64,000 nucleotides of DNA, taken from positions 434,001 to 498,000 of the forward strand of contig NZ_JABAIT010000001.1 of NCBI RefSeq assembly GCF_012843265.1, written 5' to 3'. Positions 17,463 to 26,063 of this stretch are shown piece after piece. Every line of letters starts with the position of its first letter. Within the stretch, counting starts at the first letter, position 1. The notes under the pieces are model-generated. The model was not told the origin of the DNA, ran no database searches, and worked only from the letters and a program-made list of their open reading frames with translations. A program made the translations under genes and the position numbers. The DNA comes from Bacillus sp. DNRA2. Lineage in GTDB: Bacteria; Bacillota; Bacilli; Bacillales; Cytobacillaceae.

Positions 17463-19025
17463 CTATAATAATCTTTCTTTTTCCAAAAATTCTTTGGCAA
17501 CTTTGGCAGGTGACTCTTTCAAACTATCAACCTTGTAATTTAGCTCCCGCATCTTGTCATCATTTAATTTGCCAGCTAAGCTATTGAGTACACTCTTGAG
17601 CTCAGGGTGCTCAGCCAATGTTTCACTTTTCACAATTGGAACGGCATAATATGGAGGGAAAAAGCCTTTATCATCCTCTAAAACCTTTAAATGAAAGGCT
17701 TCCAGTAAACCGTCAGTTGAAAAAGCATCAATTACATCACTCTTATGATTTTCAAGTGCAGTATAGCGCAAACCACCATCCACGGCTTTAACCTCACTGA
17801 AGTTCAAATTGTATTGTTTTGCCAAGCCGATTAAGCCATCCTCGCGATTAGGAAATTCAATCGTTGGACCCATGATTAAATCGCTACTAACTTTGGCTAA
17901 ATCGGAAATGGTCTCCAAGCCATATTGGGATGCGGTATCCTGACGCACGGCAAGAGCATAAGTGTTATTGAATCCAAGTGGTTTCAGCAAATCAATCCCA
18001 TATTGGGATTTGAATTTCGAATGGACGATATCATAAACTTCATCTGGGTCAGCGACGAGTTCTTCTTTTAAAATATTGACGAGTCCGGTTCCGGTATATT
18101 CGACGTAAAGATCAATATCACCGTTGTTTAGGGCACTAAACGCGACCTGTGAACCGCCTAAATTCAGCTTTCTTTCAACATCAAGATCAGTCTTGCTCTC
18201 GATTAAATCAGCTAACATGTTTCCTAAAATCAATTGCTCTGTGAAGTTTTTTGAACCAATCACAATTTTTTCATCAGCTTTTGCTTTTGAAAAAATCGAG
18301 AAAGCACCAATGGCGAAAACGAGGATGACCGCAAAGCCAATGACCGTTTTCCTTGTGCCTCTGCTAATTTTTCGAGTAGGAACGCTGGTCTGCTTTTTAC
18401 TCGTATATGAAAAGGATGATTCCAATTTGCCGACAATAAAATCAATGATTAAAGCGAGGACACAAGCAGGAATCGCCCCAGCGAGAATCATATTGTTATC
18501 AACTGTTTGCACTCCGGAAAAAACAAGATAGCCTAAGCCGCCAGCACCAACAAAGGCAGCAATCGTCATCAATCCAACAGCGGTTACCGCTGAAATTCTG
18601 ATTCCCGCCATAATCATCGGGAAGGCCAGTGGCAACTGAACCTTTCGCATAACTTGACTCTTCGTCAGGCCGATGCCTTTGGCGGCTTCCAGAATGTCAC
18701 CATCAATATTCGTTACTCCCGTATAAGTATTTTTAACAATAGGCAGTAAAGAATAAAGCACGACCATGACAATAGCAGGTGTACTGCCAATCCCAATAAT
18801 CGGAATCAGAAATCCAAGTAGTGCTAAGCTTGGTATCGCCTGAATGACATTAGTCATACCAATAATCGGCTTAGCCAGCTTTTGTTTGCGCGAAATTAAG
18901 ATTCCTAATGGAATACCAATGATAATCGCAATTAAAACTGATAAGACACTCAAATATAGATGTTCACCCAATAAACTTCCTACTTGCTGATAATTATTTA
19001 ATAAGTAATTCCACAATTCACCCAT
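17463..19025 (-). CDS. Fused permease/substrate-binding protein of an OpuC/EgtU-type ABC importer
   Basis: A 520-aa fusion. Residues 1-210 form a BPD_transp_1 permease with five or six helices and the EAA-type loop (DILEAAKGIGLTKSQVMRKV). After a short helix comes an extracellular OpuAC/ProX-type binding domain (about 250-520) beginning EKIVIGSKNFTEQLILGNML, with the cleft segment DLYVEYTGTG. The same fused layout is known for quaternary-ammonium importers, Listeria BilE and the ergothioneine importer EgtU, so the substrate may be betaine, carnitine, choline or ergothioneine. It starts one base inside the ATPase stop codon (TAATG), so the two are coupled. Neighbouring busR suggests osmotic control. 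Confidence 0.9.
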   Translation of the reverse strand: MGELWNYLLNNYQQVGSLLGEHLYLSVLSVLIAIIIGIPLGILISRKQKLAKPIIGMTNVIQAIPSLALLGFLIPIIGIGSTPAIVMVVLYSLLPIVKNTYTGVTNIDGDILEAAKGIGLTKSQVMRKVQLPLAFPMIMAGIRISAVTAVGLMTIAAFVGAGGLGYLVFSGVQTVDNNMILAGAIPACVLALIIDFIVGKLESSFSYTSKKQTSVPTRKISRGTRKTVIGFAVILVFAIGAFSIFSKAKADEKIVIGSKNFTEQLILGNMLADLIESKTDLDVERKLNLGGSQVAFSALNNGDIDLYVEYTGTGLVNILKEELVADPDEVYDIVHSKFKSQYGIDLLKPLGFNNTYALAVRQDTASQYGLETISDLAKVSSDLIMGPTIEFPNREDGLIGLAKQYNLNFSEVKAVDGGLRYTALENHKSDVIDAFSTDGLLEAFHLKVLEDDKGFFPPYYAVPIVKSETLAEHPELKSVLNSLAGKLNDDKMRELNYKVDSLKESPAKVAKEFLEKERLL

Positions 19026-20149
19026 TAGAAGGCCACCTCCAAGTCAATTAATTGGCTGCTTAATGTGGATAAAATACTACTTCGCGTAATTAACCCTACT
19101 AGTTTACCAGTCTCGTTCACGACAGGCACATAGCCGATTTTATGTTCGTTCATCGTCGATAAAATTGAAATGAGATTGGATTCCTCGCAAACTGCTTGAA
19201 CGTTAGTTTCCATAACTTCTTCAATCGTTGCGTTTCGATTTTGCAGTTTAATGCCTTTTAAGGTCACCATGCCGACCAAGACATTTTGTTTATCGGTAAC
19301 CATCAGGCTATCGACTTTATTGTCCTTCATAATCTCAATCGCTTGAAGGACGGTCCGTTTTGGCGTTATTTTTATAGGATTGGAAATCATTATATCTTCG
19401 GACTTCAATAGCTCAGGGTTGTTCCAAACTCGTCGTTTGCCAATGAAGCTTTCCACAAAGTCATCTGCAGGATTTTTTAGGATATTTTCAGGGGTATCGT
19501 ATTGGAGAATATCGCCGTCTTTTAGTAAGCATATTTTGTCGGAGATTTTTATAGCTTCATCCATGTCATGCGTTACAAAAATAATCGTTTTATTGAACTC
19601 TTTTTGCATCTGGAATAATTCTTCTTGCAAGGAACTCCGCGTAACAGGGTCGAGGGCGCTAAAAGGTTCATCCATCAAGATGATGTCTGAGTCAGTTGAG
19701 AAGGCCCGGGCTACTCCAACACGCTGTTGTTGCCCACCACTTAATTCTTTTGGAAAGCGGTGTAGATATTCTTTCGGATTTAAGCCAACCATTTCTAGTA
19801 AACTCTCTGTTTTTTCGACTATTCTATCTGGAGCCTCACCTTTAAGCTTGGGAATTAATTCGAGATTTTCCTTTATTGACATATGGGGGAATAATCCGGT
19901 GTTTTGAATCACGTAGCCAATATTACGGCGGAGTTCAATCGGATTAGTCGCAGCAATGTCTTTACCATTGACTAAGATTTTGCCTGATGTCGGTTGAATG
20001 AGTCGATTAATCATTTTTAATAGGGTGGTTTTCCCGCACCCGCTCGGTCCAACAAAAACAACGAGCTGACCAGCTTCGATTGTTAATGAAAAATCATTAA
20101 TGATTGTCTTTTGCCGATACTTTTTCACGATATTCTTAAACTCTATCAA
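19025..20149 (-). CDS. ABC transporter ATPase with tandem CBS domains (OpuC/EgtU/BusA type)
   Basis: The ATPase of the importer. It has Walker A GPSGCGKTT, signature LSGGQQQR, Walker B ILMDEP and H-loop VTHDMDEA, typical of the proline/betaine uptake ATPases. Two CBS domains follow (about 250-370), a site where this family senses ionic strength or, in some cases, c-di-AMP. I place the start at TTG 20149, preceded by GGAGGAGGAAC; the longer frame adds 15 unlikely residues that would overlap this ribosome site. Expressed with the permease from a promoter at 20185-20214. Confidence 0.92.
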   Translation of the reverse strand: MIEFKNIVKKYRQKTIINDFSLTIEAGQLVVFVGPSGCGKTTLLKMINRLIQPTSGKILVNGKDIAATNPIELRRNIGYVIQNTGLFPHMSIKENLELIPKLKGEAPDRIVEKTESLLEMVGLNPKEYLHRFPKELSGGQQQRVGVARAFSTDSDIILMDEPFSALDPVTRSSLQEELFQMQKEFNKTIIFVTHDMDEAIKISDKICLLKDGDILQYDTPENILKNPADDFVESFIGKRRVWNNPELLKSEDIMISNPIKITPKRTVLQAIEIMKDNKVDSLMVTDKQNVLVGMVTLKGIKLQNRNATIEEVMETNVQAVCEESNLISILSTMNEHKIGYVPVVNETGKLVGLITRSSILSTLSSQLIDLEVAF

Positions 20150-20173
20150 TTTTGTTCCTCCTCCTTCATCAAT

Positions 20174-20206
20174 GTAACAACCTAATGCTAACACATAAGT
20201 TGTTAC
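20174..20206 (-). promoter_or_regulatory. Candidate operator (inverted repeat) of the ABC operon
   Basis: GTAACAAC (20174-20181) and GTTGTTAC (20199-20206) are exact 8-bp inverted repeats separated by 17 bp, bracketing the predicted -10 element. The position fits a repressor site; BusR is the obvious candidate. Binding is inferred only. Confidence 0.55.
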
Positions 20207-20214
20207 TTCATCAA
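20185..20214 (-). promoter_or_regulatory. Probable promoter of the ABC operon
   Basis: Minus strand: -35 TTGATG (20214-20209) and -10 TAGCAT (20190-20185) with an 18-bp spacer. It is a moderate sigma-A match, 36 bases before the TTG start, overlapped by the inverted repeat. Confidence 0.45.
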
Positions 20215-20249
20215 GGGAAAACCAAAACCCTTTACTACGATAGCGCGGT

Positions 20250-20303
20250 GGGGGACAGTCCCCCGTTGCTTCACTGCGTCACCGCATCGGGGGACTGTCC
20301 CCC
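20250..20303. repeat. Two GGGGGAC-core palindromes (copies 6 and 7)
   Basis: GGGGGACAGTCCCCC at 20250-20264 and GGGGGACTGTCCCCC at 20289-20303, one with central A and one with central T, with degenerate outer arms. They mark the boundary between the ABC operon and the chemotaxis genes, between divergent transcription units. Confidence 0.85.
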
Positions 20304-20427
20304 ACTCGACTAAAGTGAGAATTGTAACATGCAAAAAATATCTATATTGTTATAATTTAAGATGTTTAATTATTTAAAATATTCGAAGCGCTAACGATAC
20401 TTTTTGAATTGGTGGTGCATAAAGAAG

Positions 20428-22470
20428 ATGGAAAAGATAAATTTTGACCTTATGCTTGAACCCTTTCTGTTTGAAACAGCTCAACAGATTGAACAGCTTG
20501 AGCAGGCAATTATTGAAGCGGATACATCTGGTTATTTCACACCTGAAAACGTCAACGATATTTTTAGAAATATGCACACAATCAAAAGCTCAGCTGCGAT
20601 GATGCAATTCAACAATATGTCGAAGGTTGCCCATGCGACTGAGGATTTGTTTTTCTTTCTCCGGGAAAATAAGCCGACTAACGTTGACAGTACCTCATTA
20701 TGTGATCTCGTTTTAGAAGCGATTGATTTTAATAAGAATGAATTGGAAAAAATAAAAAACGGTGAGGCTGCTACAAGTGATGAAGCCAGTCTCCTTGTTA
20801 AACTTCATGATTATCTGGATTTACTCAAAGAAAGCAATAAGCCAAATTACGAAGCACCCAATGAATCCGCTCCTGAACAAACCGCATCATTGTCTCAGCA
20901 TAAGACAACCCATGAATCTGCCTCCACATCAACCGCTAAGAACTACCACTATCAAGTGAATATTCATTTTGTACAGGATTGTGAAATGGAAAATATTCGC
21001 GCCTACATGATTATTCATAATCTCCAAGATATTGCCAACATTGATGCCTATATCCCAGCTGACATCGTCGACAATGCCCAAACTGCAGAAATCATTAGAA
21101 ATGATGGATTTACCATCATTTTTTCATCAGATTATTCACTTGAGCACCTAAAAGCGTTCTTCAGTCAAATAGCGTTAATTGATCAAATAGATTTGAAGGA
21201 AGTAAAACATGAGGACAAGCTCTCTGCTGCCCAACCACCACAGCAACAACGCTCAGAAGAAAGCAAAGTCCAAATAGCTAAAGAAACTCATAGCGGTAAC
21301 ACTCATCAAACAAAAATCATCAGCGTCAATGTTCAAAAGCTTGATAAACTATTAGATTTAGTGGGAGAAATGGTTATTTCCGAGGCAATGGTCACTCAAA
21401 ATCCCGATTTAAAAGGCTTGCATCTGGAAAATTTTAAAAAAGCCTCGCGACAATTAACAAAAATAACGAGTGAGATACAAGATACCGTGATGTCCATCCG
21501 GATGGTCCCACTTGGTCCTACCTTTTTTAAAATGAATCGTATCGTCAGGGACATGAGCCGAAAGTTGAATAAAGAGGTTAAGCTGAAAATTGTCGGAGAA
21601 GAAACTGAGGTTGATAAAAACATTATCGATAACCTTGGCGACCCGCTCATACATATCGTCAGAAACTCGCTCGACCACGGTATTGAAGAAGCGGAGGAAA
21701 GGGAGGCACTTGGAAAAGATAGAATTGGCACGATAAAATTAGAAGCCAGAAATGCAGGCAGTGAAGTGTTAGTTATCATTGAGGACGATGGCAGAGGCTT
21801 GAATAGGCAAAAAATCCTTGCCAAAGCTGCCAAAAACGGACTACTAACGAAACAGCCAGAAGAAATGACAGATAAAGAGATAAGCAATTTAATTCTGTTG
21901 CCAGGCTTCTCGACAAAGGAAAAAGTAACGGAGTTTTCCGGTAGAGGCGTCGGAATGGACGTTGTCGTGAACAATATTGAAACAGTGGGTGGCTCGATAC
22001 AGGTTGAAAGTACCGAGGGGAAGGGTACTACGATTACGATTAAAATCCCGCTTACACTAGCAATTATTGATGGAATGAACCTTAAAGTTGGCGAATCGCG
22101 CTATACGCTCCCGACCACATCGATTAGAGAATCATTTAAGCCAAAAGTGGGTGAGGTATTTAAAGACTTAGATGGAAATGAAATGATTATGATTCGGGGC
22201 TGCTGTTTTCCAATCCTCCGCTTGCACCGGTTTTATCATGTGCCAACGAAGATTGAACAATTGCATGATGGGATCATGATTATGATTGAAAATGAAAATA
22301 AATCGATTTGTTTATTTGTTGATGAATTATTAGGTGAACAGCAGGTTGTCGTAAAGGCACTGCCAAGCTACATTCAAAAAATAAAGAAGATTCACGGTTT
22401 AGCGGGCTGTACACTACTGGGAGATGGCAGTATCAGCCTAATTTTAGATGTCAATGGACTCATCGCCTAA
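20428..22470 (+). CDS. cheA: Chemotaxis histidine kinase CheA (auxiliary copy)
   Basis: A 680-aa CheA with full domain order: P1/HPt with the phospho-accepting His50 in MHTIKSSAAM (the usual HTLKG Gly is Ser), a P2 CheY-binding domain (about 170-265), a P3 dimerisation domain (about 290-350), a P4 ATPase with the N box HIVRNSLDHGIE and G box DDGRGL/GRGVGMDVV, and a P5 CheW-like domain to the C-terminus. I prefer ATG 20428 to the upstream TTG because family similarity begins there. It heads an operon with a chemoreceptor, cheR and cheB. A second cheA starts at 63258, so this copy probably belongs to a separate sensory array. Confidence 0.93.
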   Translation: MEKINFDLMLEPFLFETAQQIEQLEQAIIEADTSGYFTPENVNDIFRNMHTIKSSAAMMQFNNMSKVAHATEDLFFFLRENKPTNVDSTSLCDLVLEAIDFNKNELEKIKNGEAATSDEASLLVKLHDYLDLLKESNKPNYEAPNESAPEQTASLSQHKTTHESASTSTAKNYHYQVNIHFVQDCEMENIRAYMIIHNLQDIANIDAYIPADIVDNAQTAEIIRNDGFTIIFSSDYSLEHLKAFFSQIALIDQIDLKEVKHEDKLSAAQPPQQQRSEESKVQIAKETHSGNTHQTKIISVNVQKLDKLLDLVGEMVISEAMVTQNPDLKGLHLENFKKASRQLTKITSEIQDTVMSIRMVPLGPTFFKMNRIVRDMSRKLNKEVKLKIVGEETEVDKNIIDNLGDPLIHIVRNSLDHGIEEAEEREALGKDRIGTIKLEARNAGSEVLVIIEDDGRGLNRQKILAKAAKNGLLTKQPEEMTDKEISNLILLPGFSTKEKVTEFSGRGVGMDVVVNNIETVGGSIQVESTEGKGTTITIKIPLTLAIIDGMNLKVGESRYTLPTTSIRESFKPKVGEVFKDLDGNEMIMIRGCCFPILRLHRFYHVPTKIEQLHDGIMIMIENENKSICLFVDELLGEQQVVVKALPSYIQKIKKIHGLAGCTLLGDGSISLILDVNGLIA

Positions 22471-22530
22471 ATGCTCCTAATGAAGAAACCAATGATGAAG
22501 GTGATTGCCCATCATTAAGGAGGAAAAGTG

Positions 22531-24261
22531 ATGACTTGGTTTAAAAATTTAAAAATTAGAGTTAAGTTAATTATTTGTTTTGGCATCGCAGCCATCTTTA
22601 CGACTATTGTTGGCTTAATCGGTATTTATGAAATGAGGGGAATTAACAATTCGTTGGAAGAGATGTTTTCACAAGATTATCAGGCGGATCTCCTCCTTTC
22701 GGAAGTAGATTCGAATAATAAAGAAATTCAAATAATCCATATTCAAGCTGTTTATGAACAAAATCCGGATACCCTTCAATCTAAATTGACAAAAATTGGC
22801 GAGCTTACTAAAGCTGACGATCAAATCTTTACGGAATTAGAGAAAAAGGGATCAAGTGGAACAGAGGCAGCCCTTTTCACTAAAGTAAAAGATGCACTGG
22901 CCACTTATCGAGATTTACGTGCTAAAAATATTGAACTAATAAAAGCAAACAATTACGAACAGGCCATTGCTGAATTACCAGACGTACTTGCAGCAGCAGA
23001 GATAAATAATCAAGCTATTCATAACCTTATTGATGAAAGTCATAACGCTGCGGAAAAGGACCTTGAAACCAGTCGTGATGACTACTTATCGCGCACCATT
23101 ATCATCATTAGTGTTGGTATTTTGGGAACATTATTTGCAGTTGGAATTGGACTTTACGTAGCCAGTCTTATTTCTAAACCGCTCCGAAACCTTGTGCATG
23201 CCGCCAACAAAATGACAGATGGAGATTTGGATGTAAATATTGATATTCAATCAACGGATGAGGTTGGGATGCTTTCCCAAGCCTTTAAAACAATGTCTGA
23301 AAATCTGAATGATGTCATTTCCAACATCAATTCTGCTGCAGAACAGGTTTCGGCGGGCTCAAAGCAGGTATCTGATTCAAGCGTAGAGCTGGCTCAAGGA
23401 GCTACCGAGCAGGCAAGCTCCATCGAACAACTAACTGCCTCGATTGAGGAAATATCGTCACAAACGAACAACAATGCACAAAATGCCGGATTGGCAAATG
23501 AAATTGCTGAAACAGCAAAGCACGATGCAGAGCTTGGGAATGAACAGATGACCAAAATGTTAAGTTCGATGGAGGCTATTAATGAAGCCTCTACCAATAT
23601 CTCAAAAATTATTAAAGTGATAGATGAAATAGCCTTTCAAACAAATATCCTTGCTCTTAATGCTGCTGTTGAGGCGGCACGAGCGGGACAGCATGGTAAA
23701 GGCTTTGCTGTAGTTGCTGAGGAAGTCAGGAATTTAGCAGCAAGAAGTGCAGATGCAGCCAAAGAGACGACTGATTTAATTGAAGGATCAATCAAGAAAG
23801 TTGAAGATGGCACAAAAATTGCCTCAGAAACAGCTGAAGCCCTTGATAAAATCGTATCTGGAATTTCCAAGGTTGCAATCCTTGTAGGAAATATCGCTAA
23901 CGCCTGTAACGAACAAGCTTCTGGAATCGGACAAGTAAATCTGGGAATTATGCAAATTTCTCAAGTGGTTCAAGCTAATTCAGCTACCGCCGAAGAGAGC
24001 GCTGCCGCTAGCGAGGAGCTTTCGAGTCAATCGGAGTTGCTAAGTGGAATGGTGAAAAGCTTTAAGTTAAAGCGAGGCCAATCATTCTCAAGACGCCAAA
24101 TTATTTCGCCTGCGGTATTAAGAATGCTTGAAGATTTGGAGGAAAGTAAGACAGCCAATGCTCAAACACAGGTTTTCACTCCCTACCATCATGAAAAAGA
24201 CATGACATCCGAAACCATTCGCTCCATTGATTTAAGTGATAAAGAGTTCGGTAAATATTAA
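22531..24261 (+). CDS. Methyl-accepting chemotaxis protein
   Basis: Transmembrane chemoreceptor of 576 aa. It has TM1 (about 12-34), a four-helix-bundle ligand domain of the 4HB_MCP_1 type (about 35-185), TM2 (about 188-211), HAMP (212-264) and a long coiled-coil signalling domain. The kinase-contact hairpin is intact and classical (EIAFQTNILALNAAVEAARA through GKGFAVVAEEVRNLA). The C-terminal 50 residues after the bundle are a polar tail. ATG 22531 has AGGAGG at 7 bases. Lying directly behind the auxiliary cheA, it is the likely input of that kinase. Ligand unknown. Confidence 0.92.
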   Translation: MTWFKNLKIRVKLIICFGIAAIFTTIVGLIGIYEMRGINNSLEEMFSQDYQADLLLSEVDSNNKEIQIIHIQAVYEQNPDTLQSKLTKIGELTKADDQIFTELEKKGSSGTEAALFTKVKDALATYRDLRAKNIELIKANNYEQAIAELPDVLAAAEINNQAIHNLIDESHNAAEKDLETSRDDYLSRTIIIISVGILGTLFAVGIGLYVASLISKPLRNLVHAANKMTDGDLDVNIDIQSTDEVGMLSQAFKTMSENLNDVISNINSAAEQVSAGSKQVSDSSVELAQGATEQASSIEQLTASIEEISSQTNNNAQNAGLANEIAETAKHDAELGNEQMTKMLSSMEAINEASTNISKIIKVIDEIAFQTNILALNAAVEAARAGQHGKGFAVVAEEVRNLAARSADAAKETTDLIEGSIKKVEDGTKIASETAEALDKIVSGISKVAILVGNIANACNEQASGIGQVNLGIMQISQVVQANSATAEESAAASEELSSQSELLSGMVKSFKLKRGQSFSRRQIISPAVLRMLEDLEESKTANAQTQVFTPYHHEKDMTSETIRSIDLSDKEFGKY

Positions 24262-24318
24262 GCAATGACTTCGAAGAGGCGGTCCCTGATACTCTTCTTA
24301 AGTGATGGGGTGTTAAAG

Positions 24319-25131
24319 GTGCACATATCAGATAAAGAGTTTCTGGAATTGGCATATTATATTGAACGGAATTATGGAATTCATTTAAAAAAGGAAAAAA
24401 AGACTTTGCTCGAAGGTCGGCTTTTCCAATTTTTAAAAGAAAAAAACTTGAAGAACTTCAGTGAATTTTATCAATGTTTAATCCAAGACAAAACCAATCA
24501 GACAGCTACTACTCTTGTGAATAAAATTACGACTAATCATACTTTCTTTATGAGAGAGGCCGATCATTTTGCATATTTTCGGGAAAGAATCCTTCCTTAC
24601 TTAAGTAAAACGGTTAAAGACAAGGATTTACGAATTTGGAGCGCTGGATGTTCAACAGGGGAAGAACCTTACACGCTAGCGATGATTATCAATGATTTTT
24701 TTGGGCATGAAAAGCTGTTTTGGGATACAAAAATTCTTGCAACAGATATATCTGATAAAGTTTTATCCTATGCCCAAAAGGGGTATTTCTCCAATCATCA
24801 GCTAACTAATGTCCCTGGCATTTGGAGAAATAACTATTTTGAGCAAATCGACAGAGATACAAGTCGAATTTCCAAACAGATTCGGGATGACATCATTTTT
24901 CGACGCTTAAATTTAATGGATAAAGTCTTTCCTTTTAAAAAAAACTTTCATGTCATCTTTTGCCGCAATGTGATGATCTATTTTTCAGAGCAAACAAAAA
25001 TGGAGCTGGCTAATAAGTTTTTTGAAAACACCGAACCAGGTGGATATTTATTTATCGGTCATTCAGAATCCTTAAATCGTGAAACAACCCGATATCAATA
25101 CATAAAGCCGGCAATATATCGAAAAGGGTAA
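24319..25131 (+). CDS. cheR: Chemoreceptor glutamate methyltransferase CheR (auxiliary copy)
   Basis: Transfers methyl groups from S-adenosylmethionine to receptor glutamates. It has a CheR N-terminal helical domain (NYGIHLKKEKKTLLEGRL) and a methyltransferase domain with the SAM motif IWSAGCSTGEEPYTLAM, the conserved LATDIS and the FCRNVMIYFSEQTK segment. The open frame extends to ATG 24265, but that codon has no ribosome site; GTG 24319 has GATGGGG about 8 bases upstream and fits the family N-terminus. A second cheR lies at 50577. The operon position suggests it serves the adjacent receptor. Confidence 0.92.
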   Translation: MHISDKEFLELAYYIERNYGIHLKKEKKTLLEGRLFQFLKEKNLKNFSEFYQCLIQDKTNQTATTLVNKITTNHTFFMREADHFAYFRERILPYLSKTVKDKDLRIWSAGCSTGEEPYTLAMIINDFFGHEKLFWDTKILATDISDKVLSYAQKGYFSNHQLTNVPGIWRNNYFEQIDRDTSRISKQIRDDIIFRRLNLMDKVFPFKKNFHVIFCRNVMIYFSEQTKMELANKFFENTEPGGYLFIGHSESLNRETTRYQYIKPAIYRKG

Positions 25132-25157
25132 TTCATGCTGAAATCTAATAAAAAGAG

Positions 25158-25856
25158 ATGATAGTAGTGGAAAGCAATTTTGGGACAAATCTTTATCATG
25201 AAAATGGTCATAGATTAATTCAACATCCAAAAGATGTTAGCGAACGCATCAATCACAATGATGATGGAAAGGCAGACAAAATTATTGCGATAGGTTCCTC
25301 AACCGGTGGAACAGAAGCTTTGTTACACATTTTTAAGCAATTACCCCTAGAAATACCAGGTATAGTTGTCGTTCAGCATATTCCTGAAAATTTTTCGAAG
25401 GTGTTTGCAGAACGGTTGAATGCCCAAACGCACTTTTCGGTTAAAGAAGCAGAGCCCGGGGATGTTGTCGAGTCCGGGAGAATTTATATTGCACCGGGTG
25501 ACCGCCATATGAGAATAAAAAAACGAGGTCCTTCAATAAAGCTTGAAGTATATAAAGGTGAAAAGGTTAATGGTCATTGCCCTTCCGTTGATGTATTATT
25601 TGAATCTGTTGCCCGTGAAGTGGGGCAAAAAGCGCTCGGTGTTATATTAACCGGAATGGGAAGCGATGGCGCCAAAGGCTTGCTCTCGATTCGGGAGCAT
25701 GGTGGCAGAACAATCGGTCAGGATGAAGCCTCCTCGGTTGTTTACGGTATGCCTAAGGTTGCTTACTCAATCGGGGCAGTTGAAAAACAAGCATCGATTG
25801 ACACAATTCCTGCACTCATGATGCAAGCTCTATTTGGTAGAATCTACCTCCAGTAA
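25158..25856 (+). CDS. Receiver-less CheB-type protein-glutamate methylesterase
   Basis: Only the CheB catalytic domain is present (232 aa). Key residues of the Ser-His-Asp triad are visible: IGSSTGGTEAL (Ser), VVQHIPENFSKVFAERLN (His) and LTGMGSDGAKGL (Asp). There is no N-terminal response-regulator receiver, which normally lets CheA activate CheB. About 35 variable residues precede the domain. The start is uncertain between ATG 25158 and GTG 25167. Activity may be constitutive or controlled otherwise. Last gene of the auxiliary chemotaxis operon. Confidence 0.9.
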   Translation: MIVVESNFGTNLYHENGHRLIQHPKDVSERINHNDDGKADKIIAIGSSTGGTEALLHIFKQLPLEIPGIVVVQHIPENFSKVFAERLNAQTHFSVKEAEPGDVVESGRIYIAPGDRHMRIKKRGPSIKLEVYKGEKVNGHCPSVDVLFESVAREVGQKALGVILTGMGSDGAKGLLSIREHGGRTIGQDEASSVVYGMPKVAYSIGAVEKQASIDTIPALMMQALFGRIYLQ

Positions 25857-25860
25857 AATA

Positions 25861-25905
25861 AATACCCTCTTTCGATAACATATCCGCGAAAGAGGGTATT
25901 CGTTT
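25861..25905 (+). terminator. Terminator of the auxiliary chemotaxis operon
   Basis: Perfect 14-bp stem AATACCCTCTTTCG (25861-25874) with CGAAAGAGGGTATT (25887-25900), 12-base loop. The T-tract (CGTTTGG) is weak but the stem is strong. Confidence 0.7.
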
Positions 25906-25973
25906 GGTAATTGGCTGAGGCAAAATTCACCTCCCCCAACAAAATTTCCTTCCCCTAACAAAATCTACCACGT

Positions 25974-26000
25974 TAAACGTCTTCTGTTATATGACGATAA
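25974..26000 (+). promoter_or_regulatory. Sigma-D promoter upstream of the DUF6470 gene
   Basis: TAAA (25974-25977), 15-bp spacer, GACGATAA (25993-26000); differs at one position from GCCGATAA, the same -10 found at flgM. About 64 bases upstream of the ATG. Confidence 0.7.
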
Positions 26001-26063
26001 TAAAAACATACAGCAGTTAAAACCTAACAAAAACCAAGCTTCACACCTATTAGGAGGGAGCTT

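Noticed and set aside
20351-20356. TATAAT in front of the auxiliary cheA as a sigma-A -10
   Set aside because: No -35 at a proper distance; also CGATA at 20395 gives only a poor sigma-D match, so the promoter of this operon stays undefined.
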